Of a stretch of 64,000 bases of DNA, positions 46,781-59,453 are shown piece by piece (position 1 is the first letter of the stretch; every line of letters starts with the position of its first letter). The stretch is taken from contig NC_083505.1 of the NCBI RefSeq assembly GCF_032362555.1, positions 7,493,501-7,557,500 on the forward strand, in the 5' to 3' direction. The stretch is from Amyelois transitella (taxonomy: Eukaryota > Arthropoda > Insecta > Lepidoptera > Pyralidae). The notes under the pieces were generated by a model. That model was given only the letters and a program-made list of their open reading frames with translations, ran no database searches and was not told where the DNA came from. The position numbers and the translations under genes were made by a program.

Positions 46781-47589
46781 CCGTGATGGGCCTCTATGAA
46801 AATTGTCCTGCGTTTCACTAATTTGCAGGGTACCATTTCAGTTAAAAGTAACGACTTAACTCTCGTTGCCTAAAGTCATTATCGCTCACTGAGATACATT
46901 TAATGTTAATCTCATAAGAGGAATCGTTATTTAAAATACACGTATATTGCAATCAGTGGTACCGAATCAGATATACCTACTTAGATAGCGGTTGCTATAG
47001 TACCGAATTCATCTTCTATCTCTACGATTTATATACGAGGAGGCCGTAAAACGGAACAATAAAAACCCAAAACAGCAATAAATTTCAAGCAATAGAGGCA
47101 AAGGTTCGAGCGCGCCTTATCAATTCCCTCCACGCATGGGACCCAAATCGCACAATAAACTTATGACGTAAGTTTCCGTTGAGGTGACCTGAAAATATTC
47201 CGTTTACTCGATAGCTTTCCAAACTTTGTCAAGTAAAGAATTTGTTAAATGTAAATAGTTAAACAGGAGACGCTGTTTACAAGCAATCAACACTTAGTAG
47301 ACAATTGTATGAGGGTTTCAGACAGGTAAAACAAATAGTGGACAAGTCCACTGTGGCTCCTCTGAGGGAGGGTCTTAAAGGGCAAGGAAATGTGGCCGCT
47401 GCGGATACCACAAGGAGTTCTTTATGCATTAGTAATGACATCTAATTGAAATAGAATTATACGACGCTGACCATCGTTCCTAATCTTGTATTATTTATAG
47501 ACAGATTTGAGGTGGCCATAGAAAACCTTTTAGAGGACCTACAGTTTCACAGTGAAGCGAGTGTAACTTAAAGATTAATGCAAAATTTG
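46781..47589. other. intergenic stretch
   Basis: Nothing recognised. Confidence 0.3.
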
Positions 47590-48400
47590 AACAGATAGGA
47601 TGTGGTCAGTGGCTTGGTGCTAGCGGTGCGGTGCGAGTACTGCTATTAATAATTCGTGGTTGTGGTCCGGAGCACTTACAGCCTCGATTCATTATCGTTA
47701 CGGTCTCGGCCGGACGGAGATCTACGATATAGCTCCCTGATTGACCCCGCATTAAAAATTACATACAAACAGATAGAGGAAGCGGACTGTAATAACGAGC
47801 CGTAGTTTCTTTGTTCCGATTCGTTTCCGAGACCAATCAAAAATTTATAGAGTAGCAACTCGATCGATTGAGTTGCGGCGACCATTCATAACGCTACGGG
47901 CACAGATTGTACGTAAGAACGGTTTCGAGTTAAATGCCTCCTTAGATTCGTTAGGTTAATTTCGAAGGGGTTTCGGTGGGCGGGTGTCGCAGTGGTCGCC
48001 GGAGGGTCGAATAAATATGTCCCAAAGAGTTAAGTGGAAGAGAAGTGCGGAGCGGCGACCGCGTCCGACGTTTGCTCTTCCACTCGTGTTGTTGCACCAC
48101 TTATTACACACAAAGTTCTGGTAAAGTTTTCTCGACACTCGAGTGTGAGTTTAATTTACTCGATAGTGTAAATAAAGCGAGCGGAGTGGGAAGTTGGCGA
48201 GGATGCCTCGGGCTGCGGTCGAGTGATAATAACGTCCCGCCGCTACGGCGCGTGGGACTTCCTTATTAATCGAGAACGACAAATTTTAACGACAAGAATT
48301 AATGAATCTCGTTACACGGGTTAATCCCCCGCTCGTAAAGTGCGCTCGGCGGCAGGAAGGTGCGCGGGGCGGCGTCGTCGGGGCCGTCCGCATACATAGA
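47590..48400. other. GC-richer non-coding block
   Basis: GC-rich patches at 47600-47640, 47690-47720, 47970-48080, 48170-48260 and 48330-48400. No known domain in the small ORFs. Confidence 0.3.
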
Positions 48401-50060
48401 CCACAGACTTACGTGTCACCATATTGTATTGTATTTTAGTAAATTATAATAAATTGAATATAAAAGCTAAAGTCTTATTTACGTTTGGTACATTCAGTCA
48501 AAATTTTCAGCTTTGCACTCGAGACATAAATACCAAACAATCATAAAATATTAGAAAGATATTTTCCATACAAGCTAACAACCATAATAGCTAATTATAT
48601 AACCACATAACTATACCTACATAAATATGTATTATGGTGACCTTACGGTGCGGTGAGACGAAACGGGTGCGAACGACGACTGGACTGAGGGAATCCAAAG
48701 ATATATCGCCCAGTTAACGAGCATGTGCGAATGGAACTTTATTGTAATTGCCTTTTGTATAAGATCGGGACAGGGTCATTACGGACCGTCCTCTCAAGGA
48801 CCTCCCGTTTTGCTAAACTTTCCTCTTCAGACGTTTGGTTAACGCGCCAAGATAAATCCGCTAAATACATTGTACTGCGGAAGAAAGTTTCCGTTAGGAA
48901 ATTCAATTAAAAGTGAAACGTAACATTGATATCGAATTCTATCAGCGGTAATGCTCGCGTCTACGTGCCTATTCATCAGGAGAATAGGTGTGCGGCACAT
49001 TAGAGGCTCAGGCGGCCTCAAAGCCAGAAGACTGATTATGTCTATCCGCAATTTCTCTCCGGCCCTATTCTCGCGAGCGAAAACTAGCGAGTTTTCCACC
49101 ACGCTATTAAGCGGTCGCTTTTACATTTGTCCTTATAATGGAAAATGTGCTACTAATTAATTTAAAGCGAAACTCATTTATGTCGAAATGCGTGTCTATT
49201 AAGCGATGATGGGATGAACGCCTTTCGGGTCTTCTCTTACATGCCGTGAATGATTTAATTGTTTCTAGATACCTAAAGTAAAGTAATTTCTCTTTTGTCT
49301 TCCTGTGTATATGCAGTGGTGAAAATTATACGTGGTCGTATTACAAGCCCTCACCCCATTAAGTAGAGGCGAGCTCATTCTCGGTAAGACTAATCAAATA
49401 ACAGTCTCCCCATCGGACCCCCCGCGCCCCCTCGCGGCCAGCGGTCATCTCTCTTATCGATTGTGGTGGAATTCGTGCACAGAATGCGATATTTCCCAGC
49501 AAGCGCTACACAATCTTAGATACAATCGGAGTACGAAATATTATCTCGGCTTTCTTTTTGAGGGATTTCTTTGTAAGGAATGTGTTTTATTTTTTGGTGA
49601 CGTATCAATATAACATTTTTGGAATCAGTACAAACAAATATAAGGCTCAAACAATATGTTGTTTGGGTTGTATAGGGCAGCTTTGAAATAATTATTTATA
49701 ACACGCCTGCTGAAAATTGATTGTATTGTTCCTAAGGCAAGAAACCGCAATGCGTCAGGCGTTCATATTCATATAAGATTTTTTCTTTTTATTAAATTGA
49801 AAATTAAACAGCTACATTATAAGTAAATTTACAAATATTATGTATAAAACATATGGTCGGAAGCGTAACGGGCATTCATCGCAGAACCTGAGGGACTTCA
49901 ATAATTAAACCAACTGAAAGTTGGTGGTTCCAGCTAAAGGTATTCTTTTACTATACATTAAAAAATTTAGATTTCCAACTTTTCTAAATGAACTAAGAAA
50001 CGGAAAAAGGAACGATTGGTTAAGATTTTTGATTTAATCAGCAGTCTCTTTTTCGTAATA
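48401..50060. other. intergenic stretch
   Basis: No supported gene; a short GC-rich patch lies at 49420-49450. Confidence 0.3.
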
Positions 50061-50160
50061 CATAGATATATCGCTTTTTTAACCCCTTTGGGTTGACAGA
50101 ACCAAAAGCAAAGGTGAAAGAACTCAAAGGCTACGTTCAGCTAAACGATGGCATAATGAA
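50061..50160 (-). repeat. SINE-like repeat family A, old tail fragment
   Basis: TATATCGCTTTTTTAACCCC, TTTGGGTTGACAGAACCAAA and GCTACGTTCAGCTAAACGAT follow the inverted tail half of the family, diverged. Confidence 0.55.
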
Positions 50161-51104
50161 TAAAGTTGCGATACAGATATAATTACTGTTTGATTATATT
50201 AGAATCCACTTAAGATCCTTACATTTATGTTCCTCATAACTTATTGTACTACTTATTTCAGACAATAAACTGTCGTATAAAACTACGCGACATACATCAC
50301 TGCTTCATGAATATTAACGTGACCTAATTTGTCGCGCATATTTTGGTTTTACTACTTTTTTATTACTACTTCTATTTCATTATTACTTAATAAGATTTTG
50401 TGATGTTTTGTTTTACGTGACAAAGTAGAAAAACGATGAAAAGAAATATCACAACACAATCATTATTCAAAATTCGGCTCATTAGTAACTCACATAGGTG
50501 AATGTAATGAGGTATGTTTTTGTATACCATAATACGCAAAAGCTAATTTCTGGATATTGAATTGTGAAATGGTAAACTTTACATTAGTTATTTCATTCGA
50601 ATAGCATTTACCCATTGTGGACCGTCAGTAATCTATTTGCAAATATCGATTGAATGCAAAGATCGGGCCGCGGTGAGACAAATCCTAGTGCAGGGCGATC
50701 TGCGTCCGACCATGCGACCGTTCGGGCGTCCGTCCGACATGTAATTCTAATGAGTATTAGTGTCGTACGTCTCGTCCTGCCACTGCACTCTATTAAGTTC
50801 CACTATTTCCGGTGCCCGCTCCAAAATTGTACTACAGAACCGATTCTGTACAAAACATGAACACTCAATCGAATGAATATTTTAAGTTTGTGTTAATAGT
50901 TCCTGGGTATTGTGTTGCAATAGAAATCACATTTCAATGCTACTTGTATAAGTATTAGTTCTTATTTGAAATAGAACTCAATTTTTGACTTTGCGAAGAA
51001 TTTTACAACAATTAATATTGGTGATTTGATGATTTGAAGAATTTAGAACAAAAAAAATTTAAATGTCTTATTGTTGATTGAATAATTTTAGTACAAATAA
51101 TATT
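50161..51104. other. intergenic stretch
   Basis: No gene. A GC-rich patch at 50660-50730 lies in otherwise AT-rich DNA. Confidence 0.3.
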
Positions 51105-51345
51105 GTGCCGTGTGGTTCTCGGCACCAATAGAAAAAAAGAGAATAGGACCACTCCATCTCTTTCCCATGGATGGCTTATAAACTTGGGATTCTCTTTCTC
51201 TCTCTCTTTAAGGCGATGGGCTAGCAACTTGTCATTATTTGAATATCAATTCCATCATTAAGCTAATCAGCTGAACGTGGCCTATCAGTCTTTTCAAGAC
51301 TTCTGTCTACCCTGCAAGGAATACAGACATGATTAGGTGTATAAT
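51105..51345 (+). repeat. SINE-like repeat family A, near full-length
   Basis: Starts GTGCCGTGTGGTTCTCGGCA, in which GTGCCG and CGGCAC can pair. It continues ACCACTCCATCTCTTTCCCA, GGCGATGGGCTAGCAACTTG and AGCTGAACGTGGCCTATCAG, and ends TCTGTCTACCCTGCAAGG. A CT-rich run (51190-51210) has expanded inside it. Confidence 0.8.
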
Positions 51346-54300
51346 ATTGGTAAGTATACCTACATGCTTAGTTTAAAAATGATCGATTAAATATAAAAAA
51401 ACTTATTGTACCTACTGACAAAAATACAATATTATTTTTTGTAATAATTTCTCCCAGTTTTTAATTTTTTTAACCTTTCAAGGTTTTGAGTGAATAAAGA
51501 TTAACATAAACAAAGGAATACACTAAATATCGGAATAGATAGAACAACTATACGGAGCGAGGATCAGTGTTGCCGACCGTACGGCGCTTCACTGGACTGT
51601 GAAAATGATTTTGATTTGACCCTTTGAAGGGTGCCTCTACCGCAAAATTACATTTCCATCTGTGAATTTGCTTATGTATCTGACACTCTATTATATATAG
51701 CTTGTAATTGGAAGGACTGATTACATTAGTTGCCGTTCTATAATACGACAAATCCTTATTGATTTATAACTGAGTCTTAGTTCGCGTTAGCCTATTTAAA
51801 TATTAAAGAGATAGTTACGCCTAAATTATAGTTAAAAAGAAAAATCTTAAAATATGTGACTGGAGATTTGAATATGAAGACTTAAAGTAGTAACTTTGTG
51901 ATTAACATTTAAAGCGTAATGATGAAAATGGTTTCAATATAAACGTCTTACCATTAAAGGGATTTCATATTCAATTCCGCATATGAAAGGCGACAAAACG
52001 GAGCGGCGTTTTATCCGTAAATGTGGCATCATAGAAGATAATTTTATTCTGAGAGTATCTCTCCTTACTGCTGATGTATTCAACAGAATATTCCCATATG
52101 TGCGTAATTCTGCGGAATGGCAAAAAAGGTCTATTTGAGGGGTGAAATATGTAAATTTATTGTCTTGGGCGGCCCCCGGCGGAGCGGGCCCCGTCATACT
52201 ACGACACCGACACGTAGGATAAAGGAAATGTTAATGCCCGCCAATTTATGTGCTTTTCTATGATTTTGCTGAATCGGGTACGTCGTTTTCCCCTTTATAG
52301 CCGAGCGAGCGTCGTTGTTTTGAAATGAAGTGTTTCCAATATACGAGTAATATCGTTTAATATAATGAGTTTGGAGTATGCCCGTTTTAATATAGTAAAA
52401 TTGTTTCTAGTGAAATTTAATGTTGATTTCAATTTATTTCCAAATGTTTTTTTACCTATTAAGTCAAAACCAAATTCAATTAATTTGAAGGAAATAAGTA
52501 AATACCAATATATTCAGAGCAAAACTCGTATATCAATATTGACACAGTTAACATTAATTTTCAAATTCAAATACTTTGAAGCAGACAGAAGCAATAAATC
52601 CATCGGTACGGTCAGCAGACAGCGACGCATAACAGCCAATCTGCTCCCCCTGTACCGGTTACTAATTCACAAAGGCCAAATGTGACATAATACCAGCATA
52701 ATTCAATGTTTTGCTCACCATATTGTATTTTATTTATGAGTTATGCTCTGTCGAGCGTTATTCATCTCTTTTCCTCGTATGGGAAAATATAGCGTTGTCT
52801 CTTTTTGTGGAGAATCGCGAGGGTGTTGTTTCATCGCGGCTGTATGAACGGATGGTTAAATAGTACGAGTTAACTTACACCGCATCCGCTACGCGTCACT
52901 TAGGGGTGACGCTGATGACACTATGCAACAATAGGTTCATAGTCAGGTGTAGTAGACTGTAAGTAGAAAATGTTTACAAAATCTATTGCTTAATGCATCA
53001 AAATCAATGTAAAAATATAAAAATTAAATATTATATTTGTATTTCGTTTGTTGTGTTTATAATATACCAACACTATTTAATACAAACAACCACTTCATTT
53101 ATATTCTAATTACTTAGATATGTATACTCTCATCATATTTTTTTCTTTGAACTAAATCTTGTTCTTTTTCTATGCAGTTGTACATTTTAAGTAAATGATC
53201 CGCAAAACTTCGAATCAAAATATTATTTATTTATTTAAAACTTTTTTTGTTAAGGTGTAATGAATTCTTGTTGCTTAAACCGATTCTAAAAGATACCGTT
53301 TAGAAACGAAAAGTCTTAACTGGGGCGGGCGCATAGGCAAATGGAACGTTTTGGCTCGAATGCCAACATATTTTTCAGATTTTAATTTGGGAGGGTCGGA
53401 CCTGTCGATATTTAAATTTTAAACCAGAGCCAGGCAAATGCACACAACCAATTTGTTGGTACAATTTTTCGCATAAAAATTAATGCGTTTATTATATTGA
53501 ATTACGTCGTAAGTAAAGTGTAAAACTCTTTTGAGTATTGTTAAATAATTTTTCATAGGATTAAAAAAATTCTTTCTTATTTCATTACCATGTACCAGAC
53601 GAGGCCCGCGGCACTGACGTTTACTTAACGAATACATAACTAAAATTCCTTTTTCCGCAAGAATTTCAGCCGGTCAGTAATGAATAACATATGTACGTCA
53701 CATACGTATAATAACATACTAAGAAAAAAAAGTGTTTGAGAAACAAGTAACAAATTGAACACATGTAAATCTGGCCAGCTATCTCAAATTAACCACAATA
53801 TTTGTTCCATCCATTTCGCGCACCCTAGTGAACAAAAACCTCGGTTCATAAACATGACAGATGATATAAACAAGCGGATTGTCTGCTAGTGTGGTGTCGT
53901 TGGAGAAAATTAATAAATTTGACAAAATGACTATTAGCGGCGCGTGCGCTCCGCGGGGGTCCATCATTTTGAACGCTTGGATGACTATGTTTTGGGGTAA
54001 CAAAATAATTTTTTTGAATTATTTGTCAACTTGTTATAATTTTAAATTACAATATACCAAATTTCAAAAGAAACATATTACACAAAACAACTGTGTTAAC
54101 TAGTCTGAATGTATTATATAGATTTCTTAGACCGTACCTATTTTATTTGTTTTAATGTATAATAAGGTACGTCTTCATGTAAAAGTGAATAAACATGAAA
54201 GATCCATTTGTATTTGAAATATATAAGGACTTAAGTAGTAATTTAATAGTTATCTCAAAGTACTAATTTGGTCATTTTCATGAAATAAAGTGAAGTTAAG

Positions 54301-54499
54301 CATGGGTGAAAAAATAAATACTTGTTTTAGTGCACGCAAAATATGTAACAGATTAGGCCTTCAAACTTGACCAATGATTTGACTTTATAGAGCCACATGT
54401 TGTCATAAAGCAGATGCTCAAATAATTCTCAAAAAAAAAAAGAAAAACAAAAAACCGAATAGAAATTAAACGAGCAATATGTCACAACGTAAGTGTGCG
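51346..54499. other. intergenic stretch
   Basis: No supported gene. GC-richer spots at 52165-52200 and 53935-53960 sit in AT-rich DNA. Confidence 0.3.
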
Positions 54500-55340
54500 C
54501 TGGCAATGTGTGGAAGCTCGGAACCGCAGTCGGCGCACGACGGGTGTTAATGCAAATTGTGGCATTACCGTTATGGCGGCCACTATCTGTGGCACATCGC
54601 GACGAGGATTACCCGCCATGATTTATTGCCGCATAATTTAATTCGCAATCCCAGCTATTTTATCCCAAACTTGCTACAGACTCCGTAACCGCACGGCGCG
54701 CCACACCGCTCTCGTTCTGCGTTCAATCAACGCTTTTCCACAACTCAATTTATATAGCAAATATCAACAATGTTTTCGCATAAATAAATAATTAAGGAAG
54801 TTGGTAAATAAGCATGGCGGCCTCATTTATTATTCTTTATAAGGAAACAAAGGCGAGGGTTAGCCGTAATAAGGCTCCGCCACCTCGCCGGCTTATCTTT
54901 ATTGCCTCCAACCCACGTAGAATAATAAATCGTTTTCATCAAAAACAAATACTCGACAGTTTTTGTCGGAGTCGAGCGAACGGGCGGGGGTGGCAATTTT
55001 CCACCCCCATAATACAATATTTTCCGACATTTTCCACGGGAATACAGCTTTGAATCGCTCGCTCGCAACCGGCAGGTTCCTTTAATGTGTATTTTTCGTC
55101 CAATCAGAGAACGGCGAGAGTCTCGATATTACCTCAACTGTCACACATAAAGTGGAAAATATGGTCGGCAGATGTGGGGGGCGCGAATGAGGCGCGGGGG
55201 AGGGGGGGCTGCTTGGCAGTCGAGGCGCGTACGCGACGCTCCGCCGCGCCGGAAGGAACGCTCCGCTCCCAACAGGTTTATAGCTTTTCTTTCAGCTCTC
55301 AGGTACGGCCGTATCATAACAGAGAATAGCGGCGCGTGAT
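54500..55340. other. GC-rich non-coding blocks
   Basis: Segments 54500-54720, 54870-54900 and 55160-55290 are GC-rich. The ORFs at 54814-55068 on both strands overlap each other and have no known domain. Candidate regulatory DNA. Confidence 0.3.
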
Positions 55341-55710
55341 GTGAACCCGTGATAAAATAAATGTCGAGATAGGCTTATGTATTGTTGTGTTTATCTTAAT
55401 AATGGCCGCCCTGAGAAAACTTTCGATTAAACTCTCTTTTTGTAAAGGGTTTGTTTTTTTTTTAAATATTCGAAACGAGGTCATTTGGGGTATCGAAATA
55501 GTAACTAATACAAATCTAAATAATTCAGTTAAAAGTTAATATTTTCATTATTACCTATTTGACTTAATATTATCCAAAAAAATCATCTTTGCTTAAATAT
55601 AAAGTTTACAAGGCTTACTTTTATTCTGGGCATTGTCATTGTAGCTACGTCGTTTACAAAAATTTCATAAATCTTAATCCACAGTAGGCGGTTTGGGCGG
55701 CGCGGCTCTA
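55341..55710. other. intergenic stretch
   Basis: AT-rich, nothing recognised. Confidence 0.3.
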
Positions 55711-55765
55711 CAGCAGCGCTACGACGCTACGAGTGCGCTACGAGGCGCTACGCTGCCGCTACGAG
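55711..55765 (+). promoter_or_regulatory. CTACG motif array 2
   Basis: GCTACG occurs five times in about 50 bases (GCTACGAC, GCTACGAG, GCTACGAG, GCTACGCT, GCTACGAG), within a GC-rich island that continues to 55930. Confidence 0.45.
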
Positions 55766-56798
55766 CCCGGCCGCGCGTTGCCTGCGGCGGATATAAATCG
55801 CGATTCATTTCTCATCGTAACTTTTTGTCGGTTCTTATCTGTTAGACTTCACTTTTCATCATCCGAGGGGATTTATGTAATGCCTAGTCATTTCTCGGCG
55901 TCGGGGCGAGGCTTATCGTCGGAGCGAAGCTCGCTTGATTGATGAGCGCGCAAAAATAAATGTTCAGTTAAATTATTCGATAAGTTGGAAACGGAAGTTA
56001 AACGGGAATTATCTTTGTCTTGCCCCTGAAGATTTCACGGTTGTAGCTGTTATGTCAGGGTGATTGATCGATTCAAGTACCCACCGCTGTAAATACTTTG
56101 AGAGTGAGTGAGGTGGTGGTTTTTTGTCCTCATAAAGAAAATTTTTTGACAAACCAATAACATGTAAAGGAAAATGGAACATACAAACTATAGCTAAGTT
56201 TATAGTTTTCGTAAAAGACAAATAGAAGTCGTTATGTAAAAATAATTAGTAACGCTTTCATTGTGTACGATCAAAAAGTACTGTAAGAAATTAAATTATA
56301 ACCTACACACAATGTCCATGTTGATGTTAACAGAAAATGCAAATTGGTAACCATAATAAACGACTATTACCGAGTGACATCAGTTGACCGCGCGACTAAC
56401 TAACTAACTAAACTACTGGCGATATAAAATTAGTCGGAGAGATAATGCCATAATTGGCGGCAATCGGACGCCTCCCTATGATTTATGTACCGCACCCGCA
56501 TTTACATCTTTTGAACATGGTTAAAGCGATAAGGGAGAGTTGACAGTATATCATTTGATGTTTTGACTTTAGTAGTTCATGAAGTTATTTTATTAAGTAC
56601 TCGTATTTGGTTTATACAGAATATTTTAATCAATATCTTAAACATACAAACTTACATACTAAAATACCAACATGCTCCTTCATTAAAAATTACTTTACAG
56701 CCTTGCATATCTTAAGGAATAATATAGGAGAATCACACGAAATTGAAGCTCCGGGAAACGGCTGTTGATGCAGAATTCATGACAATTAACTTTCTTAC
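55766..56798. other. intergenic stretch
   Basis: No gene. ACTAACTAACTAACTA (about 56395-56411) is a short microsatellite. 56450-56510 is GC-richer. Confidence 0.3.
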
Positions 56799-56872
56799 CA
56801 ACGTGACCTTTCAGTGTTTTTGCTCTGTCTAACCCATATGGGATAAAGACGTGTTTTTATGTATATCTGTAT
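56799..56872 (+). repeat. SINE-like repeat family A, tail fragment
   Basis: GCTCTGTCTAACCCATATGG and GATAAAGACGTGTTTTTATG match the family's 3' tail. Confidence 0.6.
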
Positions 56873-57129
56873 AGTTTTTATAAATAAATATATGTACAAA
56901 ACTAAGTATATATTAAATCACATAGTAATGTTAAAATGTAGGGAACGAAACAGGTATTCCGTTAGGAACACTAACTCAGTAACTTAACTGAATGTAGTCG
57001 TTTAATCACTACGACAAAGATAATGGCCAAACTTGTGTTCTGGGTTCTTAAATTGCAGTGGCAATGCAGGTGGGCCACTTAAAAAGAGCACTGTGGCTAA
57101 TCTCCTGCGACACATGTACAAACAAAGTT
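56873..57129. other. intergenic stretch
   Basis: Nothing recognised. Confidence 0.3.
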
Positions 57130-57780
57130 TAATTGTGAGCTGGAGAGTGCGGGTCGGCACGGGTCTCTAGCGCCGCCGTGGGCAAAACCGATTACAGTCT
57201 TAGTGGCGCTCACCTTCGATTCCTGAATCCACCCCCCACCCACACATATTCAATTCCAATCAATCTGCCACACATATTTATGTGTAGACGACGAGTGCAT
57301 GTTTTTATTGCGGACTGCATCGAATGACAGCCGCAAACATTGCATCCGCCCCCTCGCTCCACGGCAAATCCTTTTATTTTTAATTTCGATTTTGATTTTT
57401 TCCGAACGCACCGTTCCGCTCTAGTTTTATTTTGTTTCATTTCATAGCGCAGGGTGGGTGCGCGACGGATCGGAATTTCAGATATGTACAATTTAAAATC
57501 GTGTAAGTACGGTCAGCAGCGCGCGCTGAGGTTCGGGCGGCGCGGGAAACGCTTCGCTCTCGCTAGACTGACGCCTGTCGGTTTGTTTTCTTTGCTTTTT
57601 TACAAATTCTATTTTCATTTGATTGCATTTGAATTTCCGCCGCCAATATCCGCTAACTAAACACGATTAATGCGGAGCGGAGATGGACAGGCAGGCGGAG
57701 CGGCGCGCGACGCTGTGACGGGGTTTGTCGTTTTATATTAGAAACCAGCTAATTTATTGCAAACTGCGCCGCGGTGCACC
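57130..57780. other. GC-richer non-coding block
   Basis: GC-rich segments 57140-57190, 57340-57470 and 57510-57780 alternate with AT-rich cores such as CGCTAACTAAACACGATTAA. No known domain. Candidate regulatory DNA. Confidence 0.3.
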
Positions 57781-58737
57781 TCTTCCGAAGAAAACAAACT
57801 CGATAATGGTCAACAATATTGTTCTATATAATCTAAATCCAGATTAATACCTGATTAAGATCTTTATGAGATTACGAGTATATACTCAGACTGAAACTAA
57901 ACAGACGGTTTAATATTAGAATGGAAAACTAGTTTTTGATTAAAGAAATTTAACGTTGATGAATAGATATTTCTGATCTGCTAGGCTTACGTTTACTTAC
58001 TTATAAACATAATAACAAGATTATATCTTTTAGGATTAGATCTTAAGTTCACCCAAAAGCATGGGTAAAAATCTACTATTAAAAAAATAGTCAAAATGAG
58101 ACTTAAAAACAAATGGCTTACAACAAACACATTTATAATGCGAGGACAAGTCTGGGTCTGAATCGATCACGGCGGCCGTTATTGGCAAACTTCTCCGCGA
58201 CAAGCTCCTTGATTAAAAGTATGCAAATTTTATTACATCCTACAGGGTGCGACGCTGCCCCCTCACTCATTGGGGTCAGTTTAATCTTTATCGTGTAGAT
58301 AATCGGTATATAAATATAGAATCTGTTGTTGTGAGTCCGTTTTATAGGTATAATATTGAATACCGCTTTAGATTTTATATTGTTTCATCATATCAGTTTC
58401 ATAGCCTGTATACAAATGTAGGAAAACAAATACAACAGATCATCATCATCATGTTAAGACATAAAAGAATTTATAAATAAAAATCCAGTCCACATAAATA
58501 TGAGACAGACAGAGCTAATAGAAACAAGACTCGAAGAAGACTATTCTTGGATGGTATATTGATGAAAGTGAAATTCAGAGATAGTGAAAGCTCACTTAGC
58601 TTGTCGATCATTAAAAATATATTCTTCTTATATTCCAACCAGAACAACGTGGAAGATTTAAAATCTTAGGTAGGTACGGTCGCGTTCATAATTGCAGTCA
58701 TAGTTCGCAAAACTTTATAGCTTGCACCGCTGCTATC
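57781..58737. other. intergenic stretch
   Basis: No gene seen. Confidence 0.3.
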
Positions 58738-59453
58738 ACTCACACATTCACACAAATAACACAATAAACAACAAGCGGTGAAACGTTGGGTAACGCGCCA
58801 TCAAGAAGAGGGTAGTGTAAAAAGTCGACCGCGCAGCGACCGTCGTCCGCTAATCAACACAGCGACAGCCACACAGTGGAGATCCATGGTGGAACAGTAC
58901 GAAAATAATGGCTTCATACCGACCAGAATATTTGCGGAACAGTTCGACACATTAGTGGTTACTGTTCGTTGAGTTTGCATCGTGAGGGACTACACCACAG
59001 ACAGCCAGCAAGAAAGCCGTATTTATCCGAAATAAATAAGCAAAGACGTTTAGAATTTGCTGGGCAGTATTTGGATTTTACCTGGAAAGAAGCGATATTT
59101 ACGGACGAAAAGTTCGTTTATGTCATCACTACACGGTAGGCTTCATTTATGGCGAAGAAATGCAACTCGGTTGAAGAAAAAAATATTGTGCCAAATATGG
59201 AGTCTGGACACATATCTGTAAATATGTGGGGCTGGATGAGTGCTGCTTGACCTGGGGAACAGGTGTGGATAGCAGGACGCGCTACAGCTGCTCATTATGT
59301 GCAAGTGCTGGAAGAAACCATGTTACCAACTGTGCGGTATATTTATCCGATTGATGATATGCCAACAATATCATTTGTGTCCTGTGCATCGAGTCCATAT
59401 AGTGCGTGAAAGATTCTGCCAGTTTATATTAAAACTACTAATTACTTAGATAG
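58738..59453 (+). pseudogene. decayed Tc1/mariner-type transposase
   Basis: VKRWVTRHQEEGSVKSRPRS (58775 on) and MVEQYENNGFIPTRIFAEQF (58885 on) are the DNA-binding half of a Tc1/mariner transposase. Then, in shifted frames, come FTDEK-like text near 59098 (first catalytic Asp region), SVNMWGWMSA near 59215, and HYVQVLEETMLPTVRYIYPI near 59295. Stops and frameshifts abound, and the last catalytic residue is not visible. I could not delimit terminal inverted repeats. Confidence 0.85.

Noticed and set aside
54814..55068. Opposed ORFs of about 80 codons
   Set aside because: They overlap antisense, and neither has a domain or splice context.
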